A stretch of 57,380 bases of DNA from Bacillus sp. SA1-12 (GCF_000981385.1 NZ_LATZ01000023.1:1-57380); one strand, 5' to 3'; positions 9,515 to 21,045 are shown, counted from the first letter of the stretch. Program-made: numbers and translations. Notes: generated from the sequence alone by a model not told the origin.

Positions 9515-10420
9515 CTATTTTTCTGATTTTTCTCCATAAAACCAAGTGACACCCAATTCTTCCCATAAAGGATCGACAGATACAGTTCCTTCCATCTGTT
9601 CCAATGCAATTTGCCTGCGGATTTGCCCCTTTACATCTTCATAACTGTATATCTTTCCTTCAAATTTTTCATGAAGGAAAAGAACTGCGTAGCCTGTATC
9701 AACCTGAATTGGCTCGCTCCATTCACCTTCATCAAGGTTTGGTGCTGCCTCAAGATAAGAAGCCGGAACATACTCATTATTTCTTGAGATAAACCCAATA
9801 TCACCGCCAGAATTTGCAGTAAATTCATCTATTGATTTTTCTAAAGCGAGTGCTTCAAAACTGGATCCGCCATTTAACTCTTCTATAATTTGGTTTGCTT
9901 CATTTTCGGTTTTCACAATTATATGTGATAAATGATAGGATTCATCTATGTTGTATAAATCTTTATTATTTTCATAGAAATCATTCATTTCTTTTTCAGA
10001 AACCGATACATCCCTTGTCAGGATCTCTTCAAGCAAGATGCTGTATCGAATTTGGTCTCTCCAATTTTCTTCGTTTCCAAATTGTTCTTTGTCCAAAGAG
10101 TTATACATTGACTTATAAACAGCTAATTCTCGGTCAATAACCTCATTTGATACCGAAATATCGTACTTCTTTGCAAGTTCCTCTACAACCTGGATATTTA
10201 TTAATTCCTTGAGCGTTTCCTTCCCGTAGCGGGCTTCAAGCTCAGCCATCCATTGATCCCTTGTAATGGATGTATCCCCAATTGTGGCAATTGTTTCACT
10301 AGTTTGAGGAACATTTGAGACAGGGATGACTCCTTGATTCTTCGAAAGAAAATAGCCAACCGTAAAACAATTAATAATCACTAAACCAAAAATAATACTC
10401 CATAATGTCTTCCCGCTCAC
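9515..10420 (-). CDS. yacD: PpiC-type peptidyl-prolyl isomerase YacD (PrsA-like), membrane-anchored
   Basis: Related to the extracytoplasmic foldase PrsA. An N-terminal hydrophobic segment (about 5-25 of the chosen protein) anchors or exports it. A SurA-like N-terminal region follows, then a parvulin domain around residues 160-250 (YHLSHIIVKTENEA, GGDIGFISRN). No lipobox cysteine is clear; the Cys in the hydrophobic stretch lacks a typical lipobox. GTG at 10420 is preferred, because the Shine-Dalgarno GGAG directly abuts the ATG at 10429 and B. subtilis YacD aligns from the GTG. Confidence 0.88.
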   Translation of the reverse strand: MSGKTLWSIIFGLVIINCFTVGYFLSKNQGVIPVSNVPQTSETIATIGDTSITRDQWMAELEARYGKETLKELINIQVVEELAKKYDISVSNEVIDRELAVYKSMYNSLDKEQFGNEENWRDQIRYSILLEEILTRDVSVSEKEMNDFYENNKDLYNIDESYHLSHIIVKTENEANQIIEELNGGSSFEALALEKSIDEFTANSGGDIGFISRNNEYVPASYLEAAPNLDEGEWSEPIQVDTGYAVLFLHEKFEGKIYSYEDVKGQIRRQIALEQMEGTVSVDPLWEELGVTWFYGEKSEK

Positions 10421-10453
10421 TTTACCCATCTCCTACTGCCCTGCTCAAACGAA

Positions 10454-11329
10454 TTATTTAGCTGCCTTTTTTAATTCTTCCAAATCCTCTCTCGACAGCA
10501 AATAGACTTCATTACAGAAATGACACTGAGCCTCAGCCTGTCCCTCCTCATCAATCATGGCTTGAATCTCTTCTTCACCTAAGCTAATAATCGCATTTTC
10601 AATTCTTTCCTTTGAACATTGACATTTAAATGCTACAGGTTGCTTTTCTAATATTTTGACGTTTCCTTTTCCTAGCACTTCTTCTAGAATTTCCTCAGGA
10701 GATAAACCTCGTTGTATTAATTTTGAAATCGGGTCAATCTTGCTTAGTCTTTCTTCAATCTTTGTAATGGTTTCATCATCTGTTCCCGGCAATAGCTGAA
10801 TAATGAATCCGCCTGAAGCCAAAATTGTATTATCAGGGTTAACCAATACCCCAACTCCTACTGAAGAAGGTATCTGTTCAGATGTTACCAAATAATAAGT
10901 GAAATCCTCACCAAGCTCTCCCGAAACGATTGGCACTTGACCAGAAAAGTTTTCCTTTAGGCCAAGATCCTTTACAACGGTCAAACTTCCTTCTGTACCA
11001 ACTGCTCTTCTGACATCAAGCTTGCCATGTTCATTTAAATCAAAATGTGTTTGCGGATTCGTTACATATCCGCGTACTTCTCCCTTAGAGTTGCTGTCAA
11101 CTAAAATGATGCCGATTGGTCCGCCACCCTCTATTTTTATTGTAAGCTTGGCATTCCCCTTCAGCATCGATCCCATCATGACTCCTGCAGTCATTGTTCT
11201 TCCAAGGGCTGCTGAAGCTGTCGGCCATGTATGATGTCTTTTTTGTGCTTCAGTAATCGTCTCTGTTGTTCTTGCAGCATATGCTCTCACTTGGTCATTA
11301 TAAGCCAATGCCTTTATAAGATAGTCCAT
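10454..11329 (-). CDS. hslO: Redox-regulated chaperone Hsp33
   Basis: Holdase activated by oxidation and unfolding. The 291-residue protein has the usual N-terminal fold and a C-terminal zinc redox switch with Cys236-X-Cys238 and Cys269-X2-Cys272, exactly the family's four cysteines. The start ATG follows AAGGGAG. It lies between coaX and yacD, as in B. subtilis. Confidence 0.97.
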   Translation of the reverse strand: MDYLIKALAYNDQVRAYAARTTETITEAQKRHHTWPTASAALGRTMTAGVMMGSMLKGNAKLTIKIEGGGPIGIILVDSNSKGEVRGYVTNPQTHFDLNEHGKLDVRRAVGTEGSLTVVKDLGLKENFSGQVPIVSGELGEDFTYYLVTSEQIPSSVGVGVLVNPDNTILASGGFIIQLLPGTDDETITKIEERLSKIDPISKLIQRGLSPEEILEEVLGKGNVKILEKQPVAFKCQCSKERIENAIISLGEEEIQAMIDEEGQAEAQCHFCNEVYLLSREDLEELKKAAK

Positions 11330-11378
11330 TTGTTATACTCCCTTTTCCTTATAAGTAAAGACCCGTTCAATATGTAAG

Positions 11379-12170
11379 TTAACGGTATTCTGTACCTAAT
11401 TCCTTTAGTGTATTTCGTTCATAGATTAGCTGGAGTCCCCTTAAGGTCAAGAATGGGTCTACTATATCAATACACTCAGATTCCTTAGCAATTAAAGAAG
11501 CTAGACCACCCGTTGCTATAACCTTTGGCACTTCCTTTGCTTGTTCCTTTATCCTTTTTACAATTCCCTCTACTTGTCCTACATATCCGTATAAAATACC
11601 AGATTGCATCGCACTTACTGTATTTTTACCAATTATATTATCAGGTCGGGTAATTTCAATTCTTGGAAGTTTTGCAGCTCTTGAGTAAAGAGCCTCTGTT
11701 GAAATATTAATGCCAGGAGCAATTGCCCCTCCCATATATTGACGCTGTTCATTGATATAACAATAGGTAGTTGCCGTTCCAAAATCGACAATAATGAGTG
11801 GACTGCCATAATCCTGAATGCCCGCTACAGCATTTACAATTCGGTCTGCCCCTACTTCACGAGGATTTTCGTATTTTATATTTAATCCCGTTTTTATTCC
11901 AGGACCAACAACCAATGGTTTTAAATTAAAATACTTCATACACATTCTTTCTAAAGCAAACATGATTGGCGGTACAACAGATGAAATGATAATTCCCTCT
12001 ATCTCTTTAAAAGAAAGTCCCTCATGTTCAAAAAGATTTTTTATAATCATGCCAAATTCATCTTCCGTTTTATTTCGGCTTGTTTCTATTCTCCAATGAT
12101 GCTTTAGCAAATCCTGATTATATACCCCTAAAACTGTATTCGTATTCCCTACATCCAATACAAGAATCAT
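11379..12170 (-). CDS. coaX: Type III pantothenate kinase
   Basis: First step of coenzyme A synthesis from pantothenate. The 263-residue ASKHA-fold protein shows the phosphate loop [14 protein letters not shown] at the N-terminus, [10 protein letters not shown] and DFGTATT in the middle, and GAIAPG. The chosen ATG (12170) follows AAAGTGGTGAT and matches the homologues' start; the in-frame upstream start at 12182 does not. CoaX is the potassium-dependent type found in many Bacillales. Confidence 0.96.
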   Translation of the reverse strand: MILVLDVGNTNTVLGVYNQDLLKHHWRIETSRNKTEDEFGMIIKNLFEHEGLSFKEIEGIIISSVVPPIMFALERMCMKYFNLKPLVVGPGIKTGLNIKYENPREVGADRIVNAVAGIQDYGSPLIIVDFGTATTYCYINEQRQYMGGAIAPGINISTEALYSRAAKLPRIEITRPDNIIGKNTVSAMQSGILYGYVGQVEGIVKRIKEQAKEVPKVIATGGLASLIAKESECIDIVDPFLTLRGLQLIYERNTLKELGTEYR

Positions 12171-12231
12171 TTGTATCACCACTTTATATTTGATCTATTA
12201 CTAGTTTACATATTTTGAGTTTATTTTATCA

Positions 12232-12342
12232 TAAGAAAAGTGTAAGTGCCTTGCTCAGCATAGGGAAAATAAGACGCTCAGGAATAAAGGACATTCCTTC
12301 CTCAATTCCTGAGTGCCTATGGACTGGTGCAAAACACAAAAA
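12232..12342. repeat. Palindromic intergenic repeat, single copy (copy A)
   Basis: One roughly 110-bp copy of a family seen several times in this window. The outer part resembles the other copies (AAGAAAAGTGTAAGTGCCTTGCTCAG at the left; ACACAAAAAC at the right). The inner arms pair as CTCAGGAAT / ATTCCTGAG, with TAAAGGA / TCCTTC-like pairing nearer the loop. It fills most of the coaX-ftsH gap. Confidence 0.8.
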
Positions 12343-12440
12343 CTATGTACAAAAAATTATATTTCGTAACGATTAAAGAAAAATGTGAGCGTCCTGATTA
12401 GAACTCATGTTAAATTCAGTTAGTGTTTTTCCATTAAAAA

Positions 12441-12473
12441 AGATCGATGACAAGTTAAATTAGCCATCGATCT
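12441..12473 (-). terminator. Intrinsic terminator after ftsH
   Basis: A perfect 9-bp stem AGATCGATG / CATCGATCT with a 15-nt loop, followed on the minus strand by TTTTTT, just past the ftsH stop codon. Confidence 0.88.
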
Positions 12474-12485
12474 ATTTTTTCACTA

Positions 12486-14420
12486 TTAATGTTTAGAAGT
12501 ATCGTCTTCATCTTTTTTTGGTTGAATATTTACTTTAACATCCTCTGCTTTAGCATCCTGATTTTTTTCAGCTGCTGCAATTGGACGATCAGGTAATTTA
12601 CCATGTTCAACAAGACTTTGAATTTGCGCTGCATCAAGTGTTTCGACCTCTAATAAGGTTTGTGCAACCAATTCAAGCTTATCTCGATTTTCCGTTAAGA
12701 TTTGACGAGCACGCTCATAGCTATCTTTAATAAAGCGTTGAATTTCTAAGTCAATCTCATGTGCAATGGCATCACTGTAGTTTTGTTCATTATGAAGATC
12801 GCGTCCTAAGAACACTTGACCGCCTTGTGATTGCCCGAATTGCAATGGTCCAAGCTTTTCACTCATACCATATTCAGTAACCATTTTTCTTGCGATGCTG
12901 GTTGCTCTTTGGAAATCATTATGAGCTCCAGTACTTACTTCACCAAAGATAATTTCTTCAGCAACGCGTCCGCCAAGCAAGCCGGTAATTTTATCTAAAA
13001 GCTCTGGTTTTGTCATAAAATATCTATCTTCTTTTGGAAGCATAACTGCATATCCGCCAGCTTGACCGCGAGGCACAATGGTTACTTTATGTACCATATC
13101 AGCTTCATCAAGCACTACACCGATGATCGTATGCCCTGCTTCGTGATATGCCACGATATTACGCTCTTTCTTAGAAATAACACGGCTCTTTTTAGCTGGA
13201 CCTGCAATAACGCGGTCTGTCGCTTCATCAAGATCGGTGTTATCAATTTTCTTTTTATCTTGTCTGGCAGCAACTAATGCAGCTTCGTTTAATAAGTTCT
13301 CTAAATCAGCTCCAGAGAAACCAGGAGTACGGGCAGCAATTGCTTTTAAATCTACAGATTCATCCAGAGGCTTATTTCGAGCATGTACTTTTAAGACAGC
13401 TTCACGGCCTGTAACATCTGGGCGGTCAACCGTGATTTGTCGGTCAAAACGACCTGGACGTAATAATGCCGGATCCAGGATATCAGGGCGGTTAGTAGCC
13501 GCAATGATAATAATTCCTTCATTAGCACCAAAGCCATCCATTTCTACGAGCAATTGGTTAAGTGTTTGCTCACGCTCATCATGGCCTCCACCCAATCCAG
13601 CGCCACGCTGGCGTCCAACTGCATCAATCTCATCGATGAAGATGATACATGGAGCATTCTTTTTGGCATTTTCGAATAAATCACGAACACGTGATGCACC
13701 GACACCAACGAACATTTCTACGAAATCAGAACCACTAATAGAGAAGAATGGCACGCCAGCTTCACCAGCAACTGCTCTTGCAAGTAAGGTTTTACCAGTT
13801 CCTGGAGGTCCCACAAGCAAGACACCTTTTGGGATTCTAGCCCCTAATTCTGCAAATTTACGAGGGTCTTTTAGGAACTCAACAACCTCGACCAGCTCTT
13901 GCTTTTCTTCATCTGCACCTGCAACATCCTTAAATTTAACCTTCTTCTTTTCTTCGCTATACAGCTTAGCTTTACTTTTACCAAAATTCATCACTCGGCT
14001 GCCGCCGCCCTGAGCTTGGTTTAGCAGGAAGAAGAATAAAATAAAGATAATAACAAATGGGATAATGGATGTGAAAAATGTAACCCAACCACTTGTTTCT
14101 TCAGCTGGAGCAACATTCAACTGGTCAACATTATTCGCCTCAGCAGCTTTATCAACTCGATTTAACCCTTGTTCAGTTGGTATATATGTCAAGAAGGTTT
14201 GATCTTCTTTATAACCCTCCATCTTACCTCTTACTTCAAATACACCACGAACCGGCTGTACAGTCATTTCTGTGACATTCCCTTTGTCTAATTCAGAAAT
14301 GAACTCATTGTACGTTATTTGTTCCGTTTTAGGATTGGCACCTGTAAAGAAGCTAACAACCCCAATTATGACTAAAAAGATTAGTAAATAAAATATGGTA
14401 TTACGGAAGATCCGATTCAT
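12486..14420 (-). CDS. ftsH: ATP-dependent zinc metalloprotease FtsH
   Basis: Membrane AAA+ protease for quality control and regulated proteolysis. The 644 residues run in order: TM1 (8-26), an extracytoplasmic segment, TM2 (about 111-134), then the AAA module with Walker A GPPGTGKT (204-211), Walker B FIDEID (261-266) and a second region of homology. The peptidase follows, with the zinc motif HEAGH (426-430). The C-terminal tail is charged and low-complexity. GGAGGAGG precedes the ATG. It follows hpt, as in B. subtilis. Confidence 0.98.
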   Translation of the reverse strand: MNRIFRNTIFYLLIFLVIIGVVSFFTGANPKTEQITYNEFISELDKGNVTEMTVQPVRGVFEVRGKMEGYKEDQTFLTYIPTEQGLNRVDKAAEANNVDQLNVAPAEETSGWVTFFTSIIPFVIIFILFFFLLNQAQGGGSRVMNFGKSKAKLYSEEKKKVKFKDVAGADEEKQELVEVVEFLKDPRKFAELGARIPKGVLLVGPPGTGKTLLARAVAGEAGVPFFSISGSDFVEMFVGVGASRVRDLFENAKKNAPCIIFIDEIDAVGRQRGAGLGGGHDEREQTLNQLLVEMDGFGANEGIIIIAATNRPDILDPALLRPGRFDRQITVDRPDVTGREAVLKVHARNKPLDESVDLKAIAARTPGFSGADLENLLNEAALVAARQDKKKIDNTDLDEATDRVIAGPAKKSRVISKKERNIVAYHEAGHTIIGVVLDEADMVHKVTIVPRGQAGGYAVMLPKEDRYFMTKPELLDKITGLLGGRVAEEIIFGEVSTGAHNDFQRATSIARKMVTEYGMSEKLGPLQFGQSQGGQVFLGRDLHNEQNYSDAIAHEIDLEIQRFIKDSYERARQILTENRDKLELVAQTLLEVETLDAAQIQSLVEHGKLPDRPIAAAEKNQDAKAEDVKVNIQPKKDEDDTSKH

Positions 14421-14526
14421 TCCTTACCTCCTCCCACAGTAAACACGCTATATTAAATAGTATCATAGAAAATCATGGTAACACAACAAATTAGACTACG
14501 CTAAGTACAGGAATTACTTAAAAGTT

Positions 14527-15063
14527 TTATTGATAAATTTCCGGCTTTAAAATGCCTATATATGGGAGATTTCGATATTTTTCACTGTAATCAAGTCCAT
14601 ATCCCACTACAAAAGCATCCGGAACAACAAAACCTACATAATCAGCCTCAATATCGGCTTTTCTGCCAGTTGGTTTATCAAGCAATGTGACAATCTTTAT
14701 TGATTTTGCTTTGCGATAACGGAATAATTTCACTAAATAACTTAAAGTTAAACCGCTGTCTATAATATCTTCTATAATTAAGATATCTCTTCCTTCAACA
14801 GAAGTATCCAAATCCTTGATAATTTTCACTTCTCCTGAAGAGACAGTTGATGAACCATAGCTTGAAACATCCATGAAGTCCATTTCCAGATATGTATCAA
14901 TATTCTTTAAAAGATCACCCATAAACGGCATAGCACCTTTTAGAACGCCAATTGCAAGAGGAAAACGATCTTTGTACTCTTCCGTTAGGACCTTACCTAA
15001 CTCCTTTACTTTTTCCTGAATTTGTTCTTCAGTTACTAAAATTTCTTCGATATCTTGTCTCAT
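14527..15063 (-). CDS. hpt: Hypoxanthine-guanine phosphoribosyltransferase
   Basis: Salvages hypoxanthine and guanine to IMP and GMP. The 178-residue type I PRTase has the PRPP loop [13 protein letters not shown] (95-107) and a GVLKGAMPF segment (39-47) for pyrophosphate. It starts 22 nt after tilS with a GGGGG ribosome site, as in B. subtilis (hprT), where tilS and Hpt are functionally linked upstream of ftsH. Confidence 0.97.
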   Translation of the reverse strand: MRQDIEEILVTEEQIQEKVKELGKVLTEEYKDRFPLAIGVLKGAMPFMGDLLKNIDTYLEMDFMDVSSYGSSTVSSGEVKIIKDLDTSVEGRDILIIEDIIDSGLTLSYLVKLFRYRKAKSIKIVTLLDKPTGRKADIEADYVGFVVPDAFVVGYGLDYSEKYRNLPYIGILKPEIYQ

Positions 15064-15085
15064 TAAATGTGTGCCCCCTAGAAGT

Positions 15086-16471
15086 TCATAGCTCTTTATA
15101 ATGCAATACTATATAGTCATCCCCGTTTGCCGGATTGGCCTCGTAAATTGACTTTTTTAAGCCAGGCAGCCAAAGGATGTCCCCATTCCCATCTTCTACA
15201 ATCGGCCATGAATTTCGGTTATGTAATGGAATCTTTGCATCAATAAATATATCTTTAACCTTTTTCCTGCCATTCATGCCTTTTAACTTGATTTTATCTC
15301 CCTGTTTCCTTGTGCGAACAATGAGCGGTTTAACTACCGATTCCTCTTTTAATAAAAACAATTCATTACCAATTAGTGATTCGTTATTACCCTTTACCAA
15401 TTCACACGTGATTTGAAACCCGTTTGGGAGATTAACAACGGAAGGGATATCAAGTTGAATACAATAGTCCTTACCTTCCTCTTGCTCAAAAGTAAACAAA
15501 CATGTTTGATAGGATTTAATCACTTTTAAACCGCCTGGGTAATCAAGTGAGCCTGAAGGGTGACCTTGTGAGAGCAGTCTCAATAAACTCTCAATATGTA
15601 TTGAAGAAAGAGAAGCTGGAATATTTACGTATAGATAGTTTAATATTAGTTGAATCCCTCTTCTTTGTAAAGGCAAAGGTAGGCTTTTAAACCTATCGAT
15701 ATCCATTTCCACCCATGACTTTTCTTTTCTTTTCAATACTGTATTCAATTGTTGCTTTGTTAATTCCTTTAAATACGTTTCATCCTCCAATAAGGTTTCA
15801 CTAAAATATTGAAATCTTTCATGAACCAATGGATTTTCTCTTTTTAAATAAGGTAATATATGTTTTCTGAAACGATTTCTAGTATAATCCGTCTTTTCAT
15901 TACTTGGATCGAATCTTGGCATTAAGTGCTGTTCCCTGCAATACGATAGAATTTGTTCTTTTGTTTGTCCAAGCAAAGGCCTTATGATGTATCCATTGTG
16001 AAATTTGCGTTTTACACGAATCCCTGCAAGTGCCTCCCCCGTACTTCCCCGTACCAATCTCATTAAGATTGTTTCAACTTGGTCGTCCCCATGATGACCA
16101 AGTGCCAAACACCTAGACTGATACTTATCTAAAACTTCCTTATAGAACTCATATCGGCATTCTCTTGCAGCAACCTGTGAGCTTAAGTGATGGACCTCAG
16201 CATATGAGGTTACATCACTTTGCTTTGTTTCACATAATATTTGATGCTGCTTACAAAAATCCTGCACAAACAGCATTTCCTCTTTTGATTGTTCGCCTCT
16301 AAACATGTGATCGATATGCGCAGCGACTAACTCAATATTCCAATGTTGCCTTTGTTTATTAAGTAAATGCAGCAACGCCAGGGAATCAGGTCCCCCCGAT
16401 ACACCAACGACAATGGTTGACCCCTTTTCAATCAATTGATGTTTTTGAATAAGGGCATAAAAGTTTTCCAC
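15086..16471 (-). CDS. tilS: tRNA(Ile)-lysidine synthetase
   Basis: Modifies C34 of tRNA-Ile(CAU) to lysidine so that it reads AUA; essential in Bacillus. The N-terminal PP-loop ATPase has SGGPDS at residues 25-30, [13 protein letters not shown], and [11 protein letters not shown]-terminal substrate-binding region carries [21 protein letters not shown] sequence. The GTG at 16471 is preferred because GAGGG lies 7 nt upstream and homologues start there; the ATG at 16495 precedes this ribosome site. Confidence 0.95.
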   Translation of the reverse strand: MENFYALIQKHQLIEKGSTIVVGVSGGPDSLALLHLLNKQRQHWNIELVAAHIDHMFRGEQSKEEMLFVQDFCKQHQILCETKQSDVTSYAEVHHLSSQVAARECRYEFYKEVLDKYQSRCLALGHHGDDQVETILMRLVRGSTGEALAGIRVKRKFHNGYIIRPLLGQTKEQILSYCREQHLMPRFDPSNEKTDYTRNRFRKHILPYLKRENPLVHERFQYFSETLLEDETYLKELTKQQLNTVLKRKEKSWVEMDIDRFKSLPLPLQRRGIQLILNYLYVNIPASLSSIHIESLLRLLSQGHPSGSLDYPGGLKVIKSYQTCLFTFEQEEGKDYCIQLDIPSVVNLPNGFQITCELVKGNNESLIGNELFLLKEESVVKPLIVRTRKQGDKIKLKGMNGRKKVKDIFIDAKIPLHNRNSWPIVEDGNGDILWLPGLKKSIYEANPANGDDYIVLHYKEL

Positions 16472-16612
16472 GTTTCTTCCCTCTTTTTTTAACATTACCT
16501 TCTAATTCTTTCCTTTCCTAACTCTATCCTACCATTATTTCTTAGGCAATAACAAAGGAGAAGAATGCGTTCACATATTCACCATATTTTTTGAACAATT
16601 TTACAGTGCGTT

Positions 16613-17641
16613 TTACATTAAATAATGATAAACATAAAGTGAATAGATTAAAAACACACCTATCAGAATCACAATTGTTTCAAAAACACCGCTCATTTTT
16701 TTCCGTTTTTTTGTTTGCTTGGCCTGTTTTCTTGTTTGCTTCACTTGGGAAGCACTCTTTTTTGCCGCTTGGCTCTTTGCATAACTATGAGGCTTCACCT
16801 GAGTACGATATGTTTTCGTTTTCGGCTTCTCTTTGCTCGTTTCTGTTGAGAGTAAATGAACTAAGTCTCTCTTCATTTCAGTTGCATTCATGTATTTTCC
16901 CAAAAGAGCCTTTTGTAAAACCTGCTTATGTTTTTGCAAAAATGGATGGTGATCAATGACATCAAACAGCTGTGCTCTTCCATCACCTTCACTCTTTCTA
17001 GTAAATCGCTTTGGATAAGCAGCATTAATTACAATCATCGCTACAGAAAAAAGGTCATATGACGGCTCTGCTTTACGGGTGCCAAATCCCCAGTACCCAC
17101 GGTCAAAGAATTCTGTAAACTCTTTAATCGCCCTTCCTTGTTGTGTCGTCCCACCAACATCGATGCATCTTATTCTTGGCGGAGGACCTGAAATTAACAG
17201 ATTTTCTGGTTTTAGATCGCCAAAAATCCAGCCTTGTTGATGAAGCCTTTCCAAATTCGATAAAAGCTGAAGGACCAATACATCAACCCATTCAATTCCT
17301 CTCCCTTTAATAAATTCAAGAAAATTATTTCCTTGAACATATTCCATCACATAAAATGGAAGGATTTTTCCGTGATCGATTCTCCAATCATCCACATCAA
17401 GCAAAGAAGGCCCAAGAGAAGTACCTTGGACCTTAGAAAATCGCTTTAGCACGTTTACTTCTGAAGTAATCGCCATATTATTTTCACTAAGTTTAAGAGC
17501 GACTTTACCTTTTCTACTATCAGCTAAGTATACATTGCCTGTTGCACCTTGTCCAAGCAGCCTTATAATCGTATATCGCTCCCCGTTCCACTTGCCATTA
17601 ACAACCGTTCCAGAAGAAAGGTTACATGCCTGATTCATCAT
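16613..17641 (-). CDS. yabT: Membrane-anchored Hanks-type serine/threonine kinase YabT
   Basis: Sporulation-associated eukaryotic-type kinase; in B. subtilis it is DNA-stimulated and phosphorylates RecA and AbrB among others. It shows a glycine-rich loop (LGQGATGNVYLA), the VALKL lysine, the catalytic GDLKPENLL and a DFG-equivalent written IDVGG. A basic low-complexity linker (KKRKK region) and a single C-terminal TM (about 20 residues) finish the protein. The start lies inside the end of yabS (20-nt overlap), implying coupling. A frame to 17656 has no better ribosome site. Confidence 0.92.
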   Translation of the reverse strand: MMNQACNLSSGTVVNGKWNGERYTIIRLLGQGATGNVYLADSRKGKVALKLSENNMAITSEVNVLKRFSKVQGTSLGPSLLDVDDWRIDHGKILPFYVMEYVQGNNFLEFIKGRGIEWVDVLVLQLLSNLERLHQQGWIFGDLKPENLLISGPPPRIRCIDVGGTTQQGRAIKEFTEFFDRGYWGFGTRKAEPSYDLFSVAMIVINAAYPKRFTRKSEGDGRAQLFDVIDHHPFLQKHKQVLQKALLGKYMNATEMKRDLVHLLSTETSKEKPKTKTYRTQVKPHSYAKSQAAKKSASQVKQTRKQAKQTKKRKKMSGVFETIVILIGVFLIYSLYVYHYLM

Positions 17642-18359
17642 AGTAATCTTCTTCATTCCGTAATAAACTTCTTAAGGAACGTTTCTGTTTAAACTGTTGA
17701 ATCGCATCACGTATCGCTGGACCTGTCGGTGTAATACCTCCTGTCGACAGTTTAGGGAAAATAGAAGAAAGTGACTGCAGATTCGGTGTCCAATCAAGTA
17801 CCTGTTCAACCTCATCTTTTTTCCCAGGAAATACTGAAACGGAAAATTGATTATCTCCCATTCTCGAATTCAAACTAATAGATAGATCTAGCAATGCCTC
17901 CTTAACCGTAGGGAGCTTCGGCTTCATACTTGCACTTGTATCAACTAAAATAAGAATTTCCAGACTTACTGTTTCACCCAGTTCATCAACAACCTCCATA
18001 ACCTCGCCCCGTTTTTCAGGTGGAAGTTCTTCCATTGATGTATGTTTGCCAAGAATTTGCTGCAGTTCTTTATTGACAACCCCTTGGAGCGTTTGCGTCA
18101 TAGCTTTTCTCGTTACCATTTGAACTGTATGCGATAACTGGTGAGCATAGACAATTTGGTGAACGCCACCTCCTGACATTGCGATTCCTTCTATTTCTTG
18201 CATAGCCTCTTGATCAATCACATTCTCTTCAACAACACCTATGACATTTACAGTTATCCCTTGCTCGTGAGCTAATGCTGCTATTGCAATGGGATCTTCC
18301 CCATGATTAGAACAACCGTCAGTAATTAATAAGATTTGTTTTAAATGACCCTTTGCCAT
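17622..18359 (-). CDS. yabS: VWA-domain protein YabS
   Basis: The 245-residue protein resembles B. subtilis YabS in length and position. A von Willebrand factor A domain in the second half has a MIDAS-type DTSAS (about 145-149). The N-terminal part (ILLITDGCSNHGEDPIAIAAL) also resembles a VWA segment. It is soluble, with no signal or TM. AGGAGG precedes the ATG. Its exact role is not known; it lies between spoIIE and yabT and overlaps the latter. Confidence 0.88.
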   Translation of the reverse strand: MAKGHLKQILLITDGCSNHGEDPIAIAALAHEQGITVNVIGVVEENVIDQEAMQEIEGIAMSGGGVHQIVYAHQLSHTVQMVTRKAMTQTLQGVVNKELQQILGKHTSMEELPPEKRGEVMEVVDELGETVSLEILILVDTSASMKPKLPTVKEALLDLSISLNSRMGDNQFSVSVFPGKKDEVEQVLDWTPNLQSLSSIFPKLSTGGITPTGPAIRDAIQQFKQKRSLRSLLRNEEDYYDESGM

Positions 18360-18468
18360 AATTACCCTCCTAGAGAGACGTAAATTTTTTCATATATCGC
18401 CTAGATCGTATATGAAAACTTGTTACCATACTCGCCAGAAGAGTCATTTTTTATACCCCATTTCCTTC

Positions 18469-20952
18469 CTAACCGATTTTCTCCTTCGATTCATATTTTG
18501 AAACAGGAATGCTTGCCCATTTCGGTGTATTATGCTCAATCGCTGATACAACAACTGTCATATCATCTTCAATTTTGCCGGATCTTGTTCTAATCACCTC
18601 TTCCATTATTAGGTCTGCAACTTCCTGAGGATCTTCCGTTTTTATTTCGCTAATTTTTCGCTTCATCCATAAATCATAATTCTCAACATGCTTTGGTCCT
18701 TCAAAGATGCCATCACTCATCATAATCAGAAGGTCTCCTGCCTTCAGCTTTTCTCCAACAACATCTACGTCAAAATCCTCGATAATACCTATTGGTAGAT
18801 TACTAGCTTGAATTTTAATAATTTTATCTCCTCGTTTCAGAAAGCTTGGTGTTGAACCTATTTTTAAAAATTTACTGCTTCCGTCTTGAAGATCTACGAT
18901 CGCTAAATCGAGCGTTGAGAAAATTTCATCTGTCGTTCTTAGTGATAAAATAGAATTGATTGTTTTAATCGCAACCTTTTCTTCTATTCCTGATTGCAGG
19001 ATTTTTTGCAATAGCTTTATTGTTTCATTGCTTTCAAAGTGAGCTCTTTCACCATTTCCCATTCCATCACTAATCGCAACAGCAAACTTGCCTACTCCTA
19101 AATCAATCATAGAATAGCTATCACCTGATACCAAACCGCCGCCTTTCGCTGCATGGGCAACACCCGTTTCAATCCGGAATTTCTTCGCAGAACCAAATGA
19201 AACATGGCAATAACCATTTGGATAGTTTGCACACTCTTCATGTTTAACAATAATTGATTCATCTAAAATATCAGAGAGCATTGGTGCAATGATTTTTTCG
19301 CACTCACCATGCCCATTACAAAAAGGAATACTCATTTCAATATCGACATTCCCTTGCTCAAGGCTGAATATATCTACATTGACAATTTCTATACCGAAGT
19401 TTTGTAAAGCATCTAAAATTTGCTCCTCTTGAACAAAATGATTCTCACGTTCTCTTTTTATTTCCCTGGATAGATCCTCCATAACATGGGATACTCCTAA
19501 GAGTTGCTCAGCAACTAACCTCCTGCTTTCCTGAACCTCCTTCTTTAGCTTTTGATTTGCTTGAAAATAATTGATTTCTTCTTCGATCGCCTCTTCCACT
19601 TTAGTAGATTTTGAACAGTGTTTCGCAAACTCCTTCTTCAACTTAATATTGTTTTGATAGGTTTTTTGTTTCGTTTCTTGCATAATTGCCTGCATATATT
19701 CATAAGTTGTATCAAAGTTCTGTACCCAGCACCTTTCCTTTTTAAAACAATGCTGACATGTGCTTTCAGTAATACTGCTTAAAAATAAATCGGTTTCTCT
19801 TTGATCGTCTTCTTTCACGTCCTTGCTATAAAAAGTTCCAAAGCTTTCTGATAACGCTTGGAACACCTGAGAAAATTGATCAACGCGATGTGCGGTTACA
19901 TCACGGATTTTCCGTACATATTGTTGCTGTTCCTGAGCATGCTCACTTGTCCCGGGTATATGCCTTGCCAGCCTTGCTGTAATGGCTTTCGGTGTAAGCA
20001 GGAATAACAAGATTGCAATCATTGACTCAATCAGTGTTGTCATCAAATCAGCTGACCCTTGTCCATATAAAGAGATCAACACAGACCCAAGCAGAAGGCC
20101 GACTGCCGTTCCTAACTTTTGCCCTTCTCTTAATAGACCTCCTAATAGACCAGAAAAGGCGAGAAGGCTCATATGATATAAGTTTCCGACATTGGCCAAG
20201 CTTAAAATCAATCCGGTGACAACTCCAACCGTACAGCCAATGCTTGATCCGCCAATAAAGGCAAAAAGAAGAACGATATAACGGGAAAAAATATGCTCTG
20301 CTTGGAGATTTTGATAAGACACGCCGACAAGACCTGTCATCACAGAAGCCAGGAGAATCATAATGCAAATAATCTCTTCAATCTTTAATGATTGTTTATA
20401 TTTTCTGGCAGATATGAGTGGAATACTTTGAAGAAATATTAAAGTTAGGATAAAGGATAATCCAGATTCAACGCCTGCCATCATATAGTCATATAATGTT
20501 AGAGTGGATTTGGTAGCAAATGAGAAGACAACTCTTGTTAACGCGACCGTCCCAAAAACGACAAAGGGGAGAATCTTTAATTGATCCTTAAAGACATATG
20601 CAGATAGACGATTGATCACAAGGAAACCAATGATTGATGCTAAAATAATGAAGGACACTTCAAAAGAAACAGTCATTCCTCCTGCTATTAGGGAGAAACC
20701 GGCTAATAATGCCTTATCTCTTTTCATTAGGAACACTGCACCAAAGAATGGCAATGCAAAAGGCAATACCTCCGATAGAATAATAGCTCGTCCTAATAAA
20801 AACCCTATTAATACATATACAAGACCTCTATGCAAGAGGAATACTTGTAATTTAGAAGAGAATCGATGAAAGAATCGATTAAACACTTGCTGGGTTTTTA
20901 CCATTCCCAAATCCGAAATCGGCTCCATTAACCTTCTTTCCACTTTTTCCAT
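18469..20952 (-). CDS. spoIIE: Stage II sporulation protein E (SpoIIE), PP2C phosphatase
   Basis: Dephosphorylates SpoIIAA to release sigma-F in the forespore and assists polar septation. The 827 residues comprise a multi-pass N-terminal membrane domain (about 10 TM, roughly residues 45-325), a central FtsZ-interacting and oligomerising region, and a C-terminal PP2C domain. That domain has GGLVSGDSYS, AISDGMGNGERAHFES and MMSDGIFEGP metal sites. The ATG follows GGGGG. The promoter with Spo0A boxes is listed separately. Confidence 0.98.
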   Translation of the reverse strand: MEKVERRLMEPISDLGMVKTQQVFNRFFHRFSSKLQVFLLHRGLVYVLIGFLLGRAIILSEVLPFALPFFGAVFLMKRDKALLAGFSLIAGGMTVSFEVSFIILASIIGFLVINRLSAYVFKDQLKILPFVVFGTVALTRVVFSFATKSTLTLYDYMMAGVESGLSFILTLIFLQSIPLISARKYKQSLKIEEIICIMILLASVMTGLVGVSYQNLQAEHIFSRYIVLLFAFIGGSSIGCTVGVVTGLILSLANVGNLYHMSLLAFSGLLGGLLREGQKLGTAVGLLLGSVLISLYGQGSADLMTTLIESMIAILLFLLTPKAITARLARHIPGTSEHAQEQQQYVRKIRDVTAHRVDQFSQVFQALSESFGTFYSKDVKEDDQRETDLFLSSITESTCQHCFKKERCWVQNFDTTYEYMQAIMQETKQKTYQNNIKLKKEFAKHCSKSTKVEEAIEEEINYFQANQKLKKEVQESRRLVAEQLLGVSHVMEDLSREIKRERENHFVQEEQILDALQNFGIEIVNVDIFSLEQGNVDIEMSIPFCNGHGECEKIIAPMLSDILDESIIVKHEECANYPNGYCHVSFGSAKKFRIETGVAHAAKGGGLVSGDSYSMIDLGVGKFAVAISDGMGNGERAHFESNETIKLLQKILQSGIEEKVAIKTINSILSLRTTDEIFSTLDLAIVDLQDGSSKFLKIGSTPSFLKRGDKIIKIQASNLPIGIIEDFDVDVVGEKLKAGDLLIMMSDGIFEGPKHVENYDLWMKRKISEIKTEDPQEVADLIMEEVIRTRSGKIEDDMTVVVSAIEHNTPKWASIPVSKYESKEKIG

Positions 20953-20986
20953 CGTTCATTCCCCCACTAATTGATTGTTGCTTGTA

Positions 20987-21019
20987 ATTATATAGGACGC
21001 TTGGACAAGATTTTGTCAA
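20987..21019 (-). promoter_or_regulatory. Spo0A-type promoter of spoIIE with 21-bp spacer
   Basis: The minus strand reads TTGACA (21019-21014), 21 bp, then TATAAT (20992-20987). A consensus -35 and -10 held 21 bp apart is the known hallmark of the B. subtilis spoIIE promoter, which sigma-A polymerase uses only with Spo0A-P. The start lies about 35-40 nt before the gene. Confidence 0.85.
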
Positions 21020-21045
21020 AAGAAGGAATGATATTCCAAAAACAG

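Noticed and set aside
13237..14013. 258-codon open frame on the plus strand
   Set aside because: It is antisense to the ftsH AAA module, has a Ser/Pro-rich composition typical of a mirror frame, no ribosome site and no recognisable domain.
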